A stretch of 64,000 nucleotides of DNA from Magicicada septendecula (Eukaryota > Arthropoda > Insecta > Hemiptera > Cicadidae). This document shows positions 51,424 through 64,000 of the stretch, one piece after another. The position numbers were made by a program, and so were the translations under genes. The stretch lies in assembly GCA_034769895.1 (NCBI GenBank), contig CM068368.1:339163076-339227075 (forward strand), written 5' to 3'. Positions within the stretch are counted from its first letter, which is position 1. Each line of letters opens with the position of its first letter. Below the pieces are notes generated by a model, which ran no database searches, was not told where the DNA came from, and saw only the letters and a program-made list of their open reading frames with translations.

Positions 51424-54400
51424 TAAGTACCGTTTTTGTGTAACAGACGCCGGAAAAATGGCGAAAATACGTAAGCATCTGACTTTGGCCTATTTTGAAG
51501 TTCATATGTACCTTCTTTCAATTTTGTTCTTGCTTAAACCACATCACTAATCGATCACATCAAAAATATTATTATTGTTACATAATTTTATATATTGTAA
51601 CGAATAACTTAAAACGTTACTTCTTATTTAAATGTTATGTTGTGTGCACTTATTTTACATACACCGCCCGTTGGAAGTGTCAATTTGTAACAAATAAATA
51701 ATGTAGCGACTAACTCGCACTGGAGTCGTCAATTTGTAATTATTAATATGTTATGTTGAACGGCGAATGGTTTTGTAATCTGCCGCTCGCTCCCACTATA
51801 CGTACCGTTCCGTGACGTCACTCACCGTTGCCAACCGTCGTGGTGTCTTCTGTACTCGGTGAACTTATTTTCTAAATGGAACAGCAATAATAACGACGCA
51901 AATATAACATCAAACATATATCCTTATAGAAATCCTTTATTCAGAAAAACACTGGTTAATTGTTTCTTAAATTTGATTATGATAATCACAATTGTGGCGC
52001 AAATTATACGTCTTCTTTTTACCAGTTGGTACAGTAGTAGTAAATATTCAGTATTTTGTCAGACCAAAAGAATTCTTGGTTAATGTTTCTATTAAAAATA
52101 AAGTATCTCAGGGCGTATCTGGTTCGGGGATTATATTTAAACAAAATATTATTCTATAAATCAAAATACAAGTTTTACAGTTAAAGGATATTACAAGGTT
52201 AGAGTGTAACGTGCACACAGGCAGTCGTATAGTGATTACTAGTTATGATAGGTTATGTCCAGTTTAGGTGTTTAATAATTATTATCCAAATCAAAAGTTC
52301 TTGTGGTGTTTGAAAAGGTGTCAATCTCAAATCGTGTTATTAGTGAGTGTTCTTGGTGTTGGTGTGATATGGTGTCTGTAGTTTTAGTTGATTAATACTT
52401 AAAAAGTTGTGAATACAAAAGTGGGTGTTGATACACAATATAATAAGATGTCAAAGTCACCAAATCCTCTTCTTTGTATGGTTCGTGGTCGAAGATAGGG
52501 CTCACGTTCGCTTCAGTCCTTCTCCCTGGTTCTTGGGTCTTCTATTTCATATATTGGATGTTCCTCACTTTGTGTAATAGTTCGTGTTATGTATCTCTAT
52601 CTGTATCAATATGTCTGTAACGTGTTTTCACAGTTTATTTTATATTATGTTAGATGTTTTACAAACGCGTCAGTACGCTATGATCGTTGTTAAAGAAGTC
52701 TCATTTTATTTATCCGAAATTTCTGGTTGCTAAGGGTAAACTTGGAATCTGGTTGGTTGATTCGGATATACATTGTCATATACTTTCATTATTTCAAAAT
52801 CTAAATTTGTTCAAAACCTTTAAATTAGTATAATTTTTCTGTACTGATTGGGAATTTAAAACCATTATCAGCATTATTTTGATCTTTACATTTGTGACAT
52901 ATAGACACTAAACATGCCTACTTTTACTTAAGAACTACAGATGTTACAATTTTGTTATTTGAATTTTTCTTAAATAACTTGAGATGTATTATTTTGTTTC
53001 TAGATTCGTTGTGTACACTATTAACTATAAATATATTTATCCTTCCACATTTGTTTTACAAAATCCCTAACATTATTATCTAAAATTTACAAAAGTTGGT
53101 TTTACCTGGTCTATGTACTGGTGTTATTTTCATCACCATGTTTAAAACATTTAAATTAACTTTTAACAACCATAAAAACTGTTTAACATATAACATTATC
53201 TTAACAAAACAAAAAGATATACTATTCTATTAGTTTAATTTCATGCCCACATGGCTATGATTCTACTGAACCTTTGAACAAATAAACTGTTTTTTACTTA
53301 AACTATACACTTGTTTGACACTTAGCGATAACATCTTTTTATAGTCTACTTTGCTTTGCCAATCAATTGATCACTGTTTAACACCAGTTCTATGGTGATA
53401 TATTTGTTAACATAAAAATGAAATTAACATCAGTTAATTGATATTCTCTTAAAACAACTGCTTCACCTGCTACATACAAAAAACAACATAAATACCATGA
53501 TAATAAAACAACGTGATAAAACATAAGAACATGCACATTTTTATAAAATAAATTATGAACTAATTAATTAGTTTTCTCTCAGTTAATTCATTAGTTATTC
53601 TAAAACTGTCTCTGTTATGTTTCACATTACTTGTCACTATGTCACTGAACACTTAATAGTTTGTATTTATAAACATACTTATTGGTTTTTATAGGTTTTT
53701 ACATTTTATTGTCATTAAAAGAACTTTACTCTTGTTATCAAATGTTACTGTGGACAAGTTATTATTTGTTGTTTTCTGGACAATCTTATGATCACTATCT
53801 GTTACAATTAGTTGTATGGTTCATGTATCTATAATAAGGTGTGTTATATTTTAATTACATCAATTAAATTAATCATTTACTAATATTTCTTTTACATAGT
53901 ATTACATGTTTGGGCCTATTATCCCTCAATTTGTATTTTGATTATCTTGATATTATGATACTTTGAATGAAACCATTTGTTTCTTTATAGTACTGGTTCA
54001 TAAGCCGTCTGTCTTTATAATTATTTATTTTGTCATTATTGAAAGTTCATGTCATAATCGGGGTTGAATGTATTTTGCATCACTTTGCCTAAATCATTAA
54101 TTTTGGGTACGGTCAGTTGTATTACTAGTCAGTCTGAAATGGTTAGTCGTTCCTCTTCACGATCATCTTGGAAGATATTGTTCTTCTTGTTTAGCTTATT
54201 ATCCAAAGTCTTCATTAAATCAAGTACGATATTAAGTTGTTCCAAATGTAATGTTACATACTACCCTGCCACCAAATTTGATCATTTTAATAAAATATTG
54301 TTTTTGTTGAAATTATCAATTATCTTATCTTTCACATTATCATTTGTATTCTTTTTATGATCTGGTATACTTGTCTTTAATTATAAGTGTTCTATCCCTG

Positions 54401-55516
54401 GAACATGTTACTTCCCTAACAAATTAATCATCATATATTCTGGAATCAGTCGGGGGGCTCTCTTGACCTAATACCCCGCTGTCCTTATAATACATAATAC
54501 ATCAATAATATCGATTGCTGGAGCTATCTCGTCAGTCAATCACATTTAATAATCACTAGTCTATTCACGACTAAATCAAATAAAAATAATATAATAATAT
54601 ATTCTTGGGATGGTTCACTCAGCTTAACTTCTCAGATCTAAACATTTCCTTTCATTGATTCTTTCAGATGTTCATTTTCTTGTGGCGATATTAATAACAT
54701 TTTTTATTTTCAATTGGTACTATCTTCTTTCCTTCTTTATCAGTGTACAGTCTTCTTTCCTTAATCTTCATTTTTCATTCACTATTTTCATTCAATTAAA
54801 ACATAACAAGTATTTGCATCTTTAGTTGTTGTTAATTCTCTCACAATCATGATAGGTTAGTTGTAGTAAATTCGTTTCTATTCTTGTCTTATTTTCATCG
54901 TCGATTGTCTACATTTGTCTTTTCTTATTCATTTTATAGCATTATGGTTTCTTCTGATTTATGGATGTTGCATCTTTCTTTTATATTCCAATAATAAGTT
55001 CATAATTATATTTAATAAGAGGTGCTTATTTTGTTTAGAATTTGGAAATTTATTCCCAGTTGTTTATCCGCTTGATTCATAATAACATTATCAAACTGTA
55101 CTGTAAGTTGTCCTTACTATTTATTTGAATTCTGAGATATTCAAATTTGTTTATTTGGCTACATTTAAAATTATATTCTGGATTATCAAAGTTGGTAAGA
55201 TGAGCTTACTATATTCTTTGAATTTTGAGGTATTATAATAATAAATTCTTCAATTCCATATTAATTCTCATAAATAATTAGTTGTAAGTTGATCTTACTA
55301 TTTCTTTAGAATTTTGTGGTATTATAATAATAAATTCTTCAATTCCATATTAATTCTCATAAATAATTAGTTGTAAGTTGATCTTACTATTTCTTTAGAA
55401 TTTTGTGGTATATTCAACTTTGTTTATTAGGTTCATAATACATTTTTAAGGAAACTTGGTTGTATGTCCCCTTAATCTTTTTTGTTTCCACATCACTAAT
55501 GACATAAGTATTATTG

Positions 55517-55852
55517 TTATTGTTTTTTTATAACAACATATGGTCCATTATACAGTAATAATAGCTTTTTTGCTATTCCTTCCTTACAACTTGGCAATTC
55601 GCGGTTTTTTAACAATACTTTGTCTCCAATCGTGTACTGGATCATTTTCTGCTGAATTATTTTGTATTTTTTCCTTCTTTTCTCCACTTGTTCATTCAGT
55701 TTGCTGTGGACTCTCACGTTGTCGAACTGGTAAGCTGGGTTGTTTGGGAAGTTGATTATTTCACTAATTTCTTGGGGTGGTAGTCTTTCATGCATTATGG
55801 TATATGGAGTATCTTGTATTGCTAAATCATGTACGATATTAAGTTGTTCCAA
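55517..55852 (-). pseudogene. Fragment of a Gypsy-type integrase C-terminus
   Basis: 111-aa minus-strand fragment with RVHSKLNEQVEKRRKKYKI, YTIGDKVLLKNRELPS and LLLYNGPYVVIKK. This is the pattern of the region after the DDE core in Ty3/Gypsy integrases (basic helix, then G-D-x-V-L and the YxGPY turn). The rest of pol is not recognisable nearby, so this is a relic. Confidence 0.7.
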
Positions 55853-55937
55853 ATGTAATGTTACAATATGTATATATATTCAAACACTTTTGCTACAGTC
55901 TGTTTCTTGATGTATATAACATATTTAATATTTATAA

Positions 55938-56060
55938 TGACTTTACCTCAAGATGTTTTTTGTCCACAAGATTCAAAATTAGGAAGGCTGAGATGGGAAC
56001 ACAAAGCGTCCCGAAACATGTTCCAATTAAGGAACAAACATCTTGAGGTAAAGTCATTAT
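55938..56060. repeat. 24-bp inverted repeat around a degenerate hammerhead-like core
   Basis: taatgactttacctcaagat and its complement flank about 75 bp containing ctgagatggga...tcccgaaac and the small hairpin gttcc aattaa ggaac. The order resembles CUGANGA, stem II, GAAAC of hammerhead ribozymes found in Penelope-like elements, but one base of CUGANGA is missing. Confidence 0.35.
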
Positions 56061-56414
56061 ACATATTATTTATATATATATATATGTATAATATAATATA
56101 ATAACATATATATAGTATTACCCCATATTATCAAATATTCCACTCTGGGTAAGTGTCAAAAAGGTAAAGCAATGTGAAATATGAAGGAAAAAATTTATTC
56201 TTAATAAAATTACGTTCACATGATGACATGGTAAAGTAAATAATTGTAACGGTGAAGAAACAATATCACTGATTTACAAAGGCTCATTAGGAAACTCATC
56301 ACACAACTCAATAGGCAGCCTATTAGTGCAACCTTGCCCACGACAGTTCTTTCACATAGCCGTGCAGCGTAAGTCTGCTTTAACACACTAGCACTTTCTT
56401 CCACAGCCCTGAGC

Positions 56415-57529
56415 TCAGCCACATGAAATCAGAGTTAGGATCCTTCCAGAAGCAGGTGCTTGTGTCATGTACACTTGAGAGAGCGATGAATTCCGTTGCT
56501 TCCATCCCCAGATCCTCGGGTCCAAGGAATTCCTCAGCCACATCTGAATTTGCAGATATAAACGATGTGAGTGGAGGCATGCTGCATCAGCGGTGGGTGG
56601 CAAGCGTGAAAGAACCACAGATTTGTTCGCCTGACCTATTAACTCACTACAACATTGAAATCTCCGATCGTTCAAATTGTTTGAACCAGCTGTTCGCCGG
56701 ATTTTGGTGTACACTGCGTGAATTAATTTTTCGTCAGCTTGTTCAATGACCTCACGTGTCGATGTTGGATCATTGAACGCAGTGGGGATATCGTGGAGAT
56801 GTTGGGATCGGTTGAACAGTTGAATTATCTGCAGTTTTCCGAAGAAGGCTGACGTATCCACTAACTGCGTGAAGGAACAGAATTGATTTCCTACACTCGT
56901 GAATGATGGGAGAACTTTGTAAATCTTTCGAGCTGTAAAATCTTGTTTTGACATTCCCTCTACTTTCTTTCATCATAAGGATATCCTTTCGTTCTGGGGC
57001 AAGGGCTATGAGGAGAGCAATAAGATCAACGTCTTGGCCAACAATGATAACTTGTCCGTTTCCTTGTGAGGTATCTACTGCTTTGCGGACAATGTAGACA
57101 TCTGCATCGTCTTTAGCAATAATCGCTTCAATGATAGCACTCTCCAATGAAGAGTGCTTGCGTTGGGCAAGCTGTGCAATGAAGCGTTCTTTATTTTTCA
57201 AATGACTGAGAAACGTGGATTGTGTTCTAGGAACTTTTTGAGTAGCCATCAAAAACTACTGCAACTTTGTCCTTATAATGTCTTCGAATGTAGGAGATAA
57301 ATGTCTCGTAAACATCAGCAAATGTTCCTTGTAGCCACACGAAATGATGAATGAGGAACCCTCCATCTATTACAAAGAAAAATTCGTCATTAATTTCAAT
57401 AATCCGTTCAGGTACTTGATCGAGAAAATTGTACATTGAAGATTTTTTGGTTTTTCTCAAGAGCCCATTGCTGTCAAATAAAGACATAGGCCTTCCGTGT
57501 CTGTAAACGGAGAGTGTTGTCGCAGCCAC
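56415..57529 (-). pseudogene. XPG-nuclease-like gene of the outer Academ-like element, broken
   Basis: Minus strand in three overlapping frames: 57529-57227 (GLLRKTKKSSMYNFL, FFFVIDGGFLIHHFVW, KVAVVFDGYSKSS), 57252-56770 (DADVYIVRKAVD, GQDVDLIALLI, ILFLHAVSGY) and 56954-56415 (VLSRLPPTADAACLHSHRLY, WGWKQRNSSL). The motif order matches the inner element's gene, so they are homologous. Two frameshifts (near 57240 and 56940) and loss of the N-terminal transposase part make it a pseudogene. In GCD/GY(V), the second acidic pair seems lost (HAVSGYVS instead of HAFTGCDT), so even the nuclease site is damaged. Confidence 0.78.
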
Positions 57530-58104
57530 AATTCAAATTTTTTATGAGTTTGCTTATCGACTTCAATTCTCCCACTTCTCAGTTCAACATGTTTGTTGCT
57601 GGAGACAGCATGTGTGTTGCAGAAAATCCCATCGCTTCACATTATGATTGGCTACTGGCAAACCAAAAATCCATCTATTCAAGACACTGTCAGTGAAGCC
57701 TCTTCCATGTGAAACACCCCCAATACTTTTCATGTTTTTAATTAGGGTTTGTTTAATGACCATGTCAGTCCAAACTCCACACCAGCGTTTATCAGAGCAT
57801 CTTACGGTGAAATATCTTAATAAATAAGCTACCCTGAAACCAACCTAAGGGTTTCGAAACCAGCCGTGAGCGGTACACCTGGCCTTTTGTTCTCTTGTTT
57901 TGTTGTGCCCGGGTCCCCCAACACAGACCAGGGCAAAAACGGATTTTTTTAATTTAAAAAACTCTACAAATCTGAGGAACCAAAAAGATTGCCTATTCCA
58001 GTACGAATATATATGGAAAAAATTATATATATACGTTTAAAAATACATAGTATGGATGTATTTACGTGGGCTATTTTTATTTAGCTGAAACTTTAGAAAA
58101 GTGA
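57530..58104. other. Degraded 5' part of the outer element
   Basis: Minus-strand fragments such as FTDSVLNRWIFGLPVANHNV resemble the transposase part of the family, interrupted by stops. Otherwise non-coding. Confidence 0.4.
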
Positions 58105-58461
58105 CAAAATCAGATGCTTAGGTATTTTCGCCATTTTTCCGGCGTCTGTTACACAAAAACGTTACTTCGTATACAAAACATGCATAGGATCTTTTTTGTG
58201 TAGAACTTTACGAGGAACATGTTTTGTAATAGAACAGTTGTTGTAGAAAATCAAGTGGTTTTGCGTAAAAATTGAAAAAACTGAAAAAACCCCCTAAAAA
58301 GTACTGTTTTTGGGAGTGGAGGGGGACGCGCACCCCTTAGGGGAGGGAACTTTTTTGTTTCCAACTACTAGATCCCCAACGAGTATTATGGCAAAGTATC
58401 AAAACTTTATAAATTATTTCCCCTATTTGCTCTTTTTTGGTCTAATTCGACTGGACTATTA

Positions 58462-59515
58462 AGTGTGATGATAACAGTCACTGGTCGGAAGCTCACTAGG
58501 GCCACAGATCTTTCTTCTTCTACTATGGCATTAGTACGTACAGTATATGAAACGTCTAGTTCTTTGTGATCTTGGCAATACAAAATACTGAAACTTCGAA
58601 TCAAAATCATTTCGCATAACCGTAATTTACTGAATGGAGTAAATGAACTTCATTTATAGATAGGTCATATGAACATCAAATAGGTCTCCAGGGACATATT
58701 ATTTAATCCTCAAAGATACTTGGGCCACTGTTAAGTAAAAACATGGAAACATTTCTTTCGGAAAAGTCTTACATTAGATACGCCACCATATGGTTTCTAA
58801 GGGACATTACGGAAACCCATACCGGCCACTTCTTAGTTCTTACTATGCATTCTACATAGTCCCATACTTCTACTATAAACAAACATAGCATATGCATAAT
58901 ATCTACATTTACTCCTCAAGGAGTCACCTTTATTTCTCTTTTTTTCTACTATAAAATGGATCTTTCAGCCCTTTCTTTATTTTGAGTTTCGCTGAGACAA
59001 ATAATGTGAAGAAATTATTCAAGATTTGCGTTTGTTGTTGTTATTATTGTCTTCTAACCCTTTTTATAGTTAAGGCTTTTGTCAGGTCCTTCAGTCACTT
59101 TCTTCTGTGACCTCTAACTACCTTTCCAGTTTTCTAGATGACCAAACAATCGCAGTGCTGTTTTCTCTACAGTCTCAACAACTAATTCCTGCTGGAATAG
59201 ATTTATGATGGTCTATTCCTAATTCGTTCTCTCCTAGTTTTTCCAGCTACTCATCACAAAAATCTCATTTCACGGATTTGCAGTTTGCTTTTGTGCTTCC
59301 CTAGTACGATGAGATTTTCTGAATAATGTGAGCAGAAAAACTGTCTTGTATACTTGTAGCTTGACTTATTCCATGATTTTCTTCTTACCCACAATAACAT
59401 TAGAAATCTGGCGATATATTTGATTTGCTTTTTGCATACAGTAGTTTATTTCATCATCAGTCTGAGACGATTGCTGTTCCAGATCTCCACCTGCTCTAAC
59501 TGCTTACCTTCTCGG
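58462..59515. other. Non-coding region
   Basis: AT-rich, no gene or clear repeat seen. Confidence 0.5.
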
Positions 59516-59920
59516 TTAATAATCAGAGTATGACCATCTCTCTTTGGCTATAATTATCACTTTGCTTTTGTCCACGTTTATCCTAATCCCTCTGTCCCTA
59601 ATGCCACTTGCCCATTCAGTTACTGCATTCTGGAGTTCGTCCTTACTCTTTGCAGTTAGAGCAATTCCATCAACATAGACCATGGTTTGGATATACACTG
59701 GTCTCATTCTAAAGTTTTCTATTTTGAATCTTGCTGTTATTTTTTTCCACTGCTTAAGAGTCTGGTCCATAAGTTTTGTTCCTATCAAACGACTGTGTAA
59801 CAAGTGCGGCAATGATATGAATATAAACAAAACATTCTTACTTTTTGATACAGAACAAATGTAGATCAAAAGCAACCGTAACAATAATGTCATCGGATAG
59901 ACAAACATTTTACTAGTCAC
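59516..59920 (-). pseudogene. Non-LTR retrotransposon reverse transcriptase fragment
   Basis: Minus-strand ORF whose C-terminal half reads MVYVDGIALTAKSKDELQ, then RDRGIRINVDKSKV. This matches the catalytic palm of LINE reverse transcriptases, with the second Asp of the (Y/F)xDD motif replaced by Gly, so the enzyme is dead. The N-terminal half, including LMDQTLKQWKKI, is less clear. No ends found. Confidence 0.75.
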
Positions 59921-62900
59921 TTCTTTATATTATTCTAGCATGAAGGATAGAGTACCCACATTAAGGTTAATGCAACTGTTGTAAGTCGAAAGATGGTAAA
60001 AAATTAATCCGTGAGTCTCGTGAAATTATAACTTACTGTTAATGGCAAACAACAACAACAACAAATTTTGGATATATTGGGAAAACCGCAGTAGCTGAGT
60101 GCCTACATAAGATAGAGCCTCTAGACAATTTTAAAAAAGACATATTTTAGTTTCTAAACGGAGATGTTCGAGTTATTAGACGGACATAAGCGAGCTGCTA
60201 GACGACTACCTGCTTTGACCGTCATTCAGTTCAGGTAGATACAGAGGATTTGCTCGATTTTTGCTAGACATCGGATATACTGTCCCGAATTCAAATGTAC
60301 AGAAGGCCGCAATCCAACTTTTGTATTTTCCGTAATTTTTCTCCGTGCCTGTCTATCTGTATGTACAGTATCTCCGCCTTGCAGACCAGTACACTTTGTT
60401 TTCCCTACTAATGGACTACCGTACTACTAGACTGAATGGAGTTTCATGTTCAATGTAGCTTAAAACAAATGAAATATAAACAATTGTATTATGCACTACT
60501 GCATGTTCCAACTTGCATCTTCTACTACTGATATAGTTGGTCGAGTCAGTGTGTGCTCCCTGTTTGAGCTACGTTAGCAAATACCGTTTCCAAGTCCAAA
60601 CAGTCTGAGGGTTGCTTCATATGCTGAGTTGCATCTTGGCCGAATACAGTAGTTAATGTGAAAATGTGAACATATATTCATGTAATACATTACGTTATTT
60701 TAGAACTTACTTATTTTAGAATAATTGCGTCACGAGGAACTTAGACTTATATTTTTGTTGGAAATATGAGGTTATCAAAATTACAACCACCTTTAAACTG
60801 CTGTTGTTTTGTTTTGTACAACCTATCAGAACATGGAATGTAAACATACATGAAACAAACCAAGGGACTCCTTTGTTGTACATTTGCAATTTGTTCATTA
60901 ACCACGCCGAAACTGTTTTGTAGTTCTACGATAATTGTAGGTAGAATATTCATACATTAGAATTTATATTATATGTATAGATTATATACCCAAAGTATTT
61001 TAAGCAATCTGAAATTTTTAGTAAACTTATTAGTCTATATTTCATCACAGCTACTCACTTATCATATTGTTATTCTAGTTTATTCAATAAATATTCAGAT
61101 AAGTAATGTTTAAAAAAAATAGGCCCCATACTAGAAAATTTTTTTATGTACGTTGAATAACATACATATAAAATAAATGGAAATATACCTGTATAAACTT
61201 ACATTCAGATACATTTATATATATTGCAACAATACATATATTTGGATATTTACCCAGGGCGGTATGTTTGTAAATATTTAGCATAGAAAATATATGATGA
61301 ACAGTTTTTAACAATATTATGCAGGATAAGAATTGTCAGAAAGCGTACACCTGCCCCGCGAGTGAATACAGCGCTTGCGTGTTTGTGTGTGTGAACGCAA
61401 GCTACGCCAGTTTTGAGGTTGTAGATGAAATACGAAGTCATCATCGAAGAAACCTGCTGTTTCTGAGAGAAGCATTACAAGAAAGATTCTGTTTATTACA
61501 AAATTAGATACACAGATTATATATATATATATATATATAATCTGCAACATTACAAGTATTATACACAAATACATTACCATGTACTCAACGCAACTATGTA
61601 TTACACTGGCCAGGTCGCAGAATTTTTATTTTATTCTCATTGCGTCAAGTATATGTAGTTGCACAATAATAAAATAATTTTCAAAGAGGAGTGAGATGTT
61701 GATGACATGAAATAATAAATTAAAACCGTTTCAAAATAATAATTCTATGATTTATTAATATTAATGGAAAATATGCAAATATTAAAATTCCGAATTATAA
61801 AAATAAAAAATGTTCTCTTTCATAAGTTTACAAAAAAAATACCATATAACCTTCTATGCTGTTCATGACATAAAAATAAACAACCATATAATCTTACTAG
61901 CTAAACAGACATGTTAAACAAATGATCTAAACGCTTTTTATTTCAGTGTATCTGACTTTGACTCCAATTTTAAATAATAATAGCAACTCATTTACAAACA
62001 AAAATACTATTAAATCTCAAGAATAAAACTAATTGTTGCTATAAACAAAATAAAAAATATAACATTTACTTCCAACCTATTATTTATTTCTACTGACACG
62101 CCCAAATTTTAACATACAACAGAAGATTAGTATTTTTAAATTTTCTTGTTAAATTAAATTGTTTTCTTTAACTACCATTTAAATTTATGTACAGTGATTA
62201 TATTTAAAACTTTAAGTTTCTTTTAAAGAGCTCTTTTCACAAACAAAACTATAATTGTTTATTCATCACCTGCGTACTGCCGACGTTACCGTTGCGCGCG
62301 CGCGCGCGCGTGTGTGTCCCCTGAATCCTGAGAATTTGATGATGATGATTATGCTGATATATAAACAATTTATATATAATTATGTTTGAAAGAAGTTTTA
62401 TAACTTCAAGAAACGTACAAATTTGTGTTTAACTCGGAATGAAAAGAACCACAAGCCTTATTGCCATATATTTGAAAACGCCAGTGACCATAATAGGGTT
62501 GTCATAGAGCGGTGTAATCTCGGTGGAAGATTAAGAAGGTTGTCTAGGAGCTCGACCATCCTCTCTTGTAGGGACTAGCATATTTTCGTCTAGCAAATCG
62601 CCTATCTACATGTCTATTATCTGTATCCGTCAGGGAATTTGCCTACACTCGAAAAAACTGCGACGATAGATTGAAGTGTGTTCGAGAGAAGTTAGATACA
62701 AGAGTGGTAAGATAACAAATTTCGTTGGGTAGTTAACGTACTAGACAGATAAAGGAAGAAGTATTTTCTAAAGGTAGAAGACAAAAGAGACTTTGATACT
62801 TTTGACAAGACTGTACTTGAGAAAGTCGAGGAAGGGACAACTGTCATGACATAGAAGTGGAAGGGTTACAAAAGAACAGAATAGTACGGTTATCATTATT

Positions 62901-64000
62901 TTTCAGTTAACAATAGCTATAATTTTCTATGTCCAAACAATGTTCGTGTTAAGTACATTGAGGATAAAACACGATATGTATCGAAGAATCTGCCAAACCA
63001 GTACATTACAATCGTCTTTGGTACAGTTTGTTTGGAGAACGTGTCAAATTCTAATTAAGAATTATTTTGTAACTTTGTGGAAACAACAAATTATTTATAC
63101 CTGTAGATCTAAATAAATTCAAGTTTAAAAATAATTTAAAGTAAACAAAAAAATTAATTTAACGTTTTTAATTTAAGAAGTAAAAACATTTTAATTCAGA
63201 ATGAAAACTTTTACAACCGCTATTTGAAAATGTAATTGTTTGTTATTAGAGTATTCTTTATTTTCTGCGGCTTCAGAGCGAACTTCGAATCGGTTAACAT
63301 TAGTTTTCATCATTGGATTAGTACCACATAAATTATGTTAGCTTTGCCTATAACCAACATACATTTAAGCTAATGAGGCTCGAAATGGTACTATGTTTTA
63401 TTTCATTTAACAATAGTATTAGGACAGAAATGATTCAAATAAATTTTTAAAACTACGTGCCTGAGCCGGAGGTAGCGTACAGACCTATGAGGTGGGTCTC
63501 CTTCTCTTCTGAGGTACGGTTCCATGTCACCCTTAAGGAGTCAACTGCAGAAGCTTAAAGCAGGCGGATCGAGCGGGTTCTATTCGGGTAAGTAATGACC
63601 GGTTCTGAGGTACTTAAATGTGAGATAGACAAAAGTATGTGGTTACTGCCTAGTGGACATGCCTGGGAAAGGATCAAATGATGATGCGGAAGATGATGAG
63701 TGTTGGTGTATGCGGAAGATACTAGTATAATGGTTCACTACACACAAACTAATGATAGTAAACTAATCACCTACACAAACTTTGATTATATTTCTTTCAG
63801 TTACACATGTGGAGTATGAATTCGACTATGCTTTTGTAAATCCACATTTAAGAGAGCGTGTAAACGTAAATATCTCCCCACATACACACACGTCTCTCCC
63901 TCCCATTTGCTTGAGTTCATATACAGTATATCAAATGTAAATAGCAAGCCCTACACAACGCCAACTAACAACCACTACTACAAGACGCCAAGTACACCGG
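59921..64000. other. AT-rich non-coding region with microsatellites
   Basis: No supportable gene. A perfect (TA)n palindrome (cagatta...taatctg) lies at about 61513-61544 and a (CG)n(TG)n tract at 62294-62318. A GC-richer block at 63448-63600 (cctgagccggaggtagcgta) looks like part of a repeat of unknown type. Confidence 0.55.

Larger units (their letters stand above)
51498..56100. other. AT-rich interior of the outer element with retroelement debris
   Basis: Mostly non-coding, very AT-rich. Recognisable bits: a Gypsy-type integrase tail (55517-55852, minus); a sequence repeated at 54214-54256 and 55826-55862; a degenerate tandem repeat of 89-bp period at about 55180-55440; and a 24-bp inverted repeat at 55938-56060. 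A GC-richer patch with tgacgtcactcaccgttgcc lies near 51815. No intact gene. Confidence 0.6.
48142..58458 (-). mobile_element. Outer Academ-like DNA transposon with long inverted repeats
   Basis: Left end (GAGTCCAGTC at 48142) and right end (complement TAGTCCAGTC at 58458) form inverted repeats of about 350 bp: 48142-48446 plus 51427-51497 on the left, 58105-58458 on the right, with flanking 3-bp TTA repeats (48139-48141 and 58459-58461). The left repeat is split by a second element. The interior has a broken XPG-nuclease-like gene on the minus strand (56415-57529) and unrelated retroelement debris. Academ is my best match from memory: an XPG-type nuclease and 3-4 bp duplications. Confidence 0.75.

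Noticed and set aside
63448-63600. GC-richer block considered as a tRNA-derived SINE head
   Set aside because: I could not find A and B boxes or a poly(A)/tail structure. Left as unassigned.

Overview
The window is nuclear DNA of an arthropod, most likely an insect. It is AT-rich, holds several microsatellites and is almost entirely transposable elements nested in one another. I recognise no ordinary host gene. The species cannot be named from the sequence.

The main feature is a complete Polinton/Maverick virus-like element at 4331-29070 (24,740 bp). It has long terminal inverted repeats (793 bp left, 720 bp right) and a 6-bp target duplication (cctctg). It sits inside the gag gene of a BEL/Pao retrotransposon, whose frame stops at 4330 and resumes at 29071. 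Replication and integration genes: protein-primed DNA polymerase B and a DDE integrase with a chromodomain. Virion genes: major capsid protein, penton-like minor capsid protein, adenovirus-type cysteine protease, packaging ATPase, a parvovirus-type phospholipase A2 protein, a repeat-built fibre protein and a small basic protein. Accessory genes: a secreted matrix metalloproteinase, a BIR+RING IAP, a BIR-only protein, a glycosyltransferase-like protein, several unknowns and a RING-H2 gene. The genes between 8.3 and 21.6 kb run leftward; polymerase and the RING-H2 gene run rightward. The RING-H2 gene is spliced: eight coding exons, all introns in the same phase, built by tandem duplication of exon-plus-intron units. 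The BIR-only gene is followed by an exact histone-type mRNA 3' stem-loop. TATA/initiator pairs mark several start sites.

Right of the Polinton, the BEL remnant (29071-about 30300) runs into an RTE-type LINE. The same defective LINE segment occurs twice as a near-identical 1.57-kb inverted repeat (30293-31862 and 34232-35800), with a broken Tc1/IS630-like transposase between the arms. A young Ty3/Gypsy element with nearly identical LTRs lies at 37225-46399. From 48142 to 58458 is a DNA transposon with long terminal inverted repeats, and a second member of the same family (48447-51423) has inserted into its left repeat. Both make 3-bp TTA/TAA duplications and carry broken XPG-nuclease-like genes, which fits the Academ superfamily. 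The remainder, including 1-3100 and 58.5-64 kb, is AT-rich non-coding DNA with small retroelement fragments.

Many apparent starts in this window are GTG or TTG. I moved starts to the first ATG that keeps the conserved part where one exists, and say so where none does.
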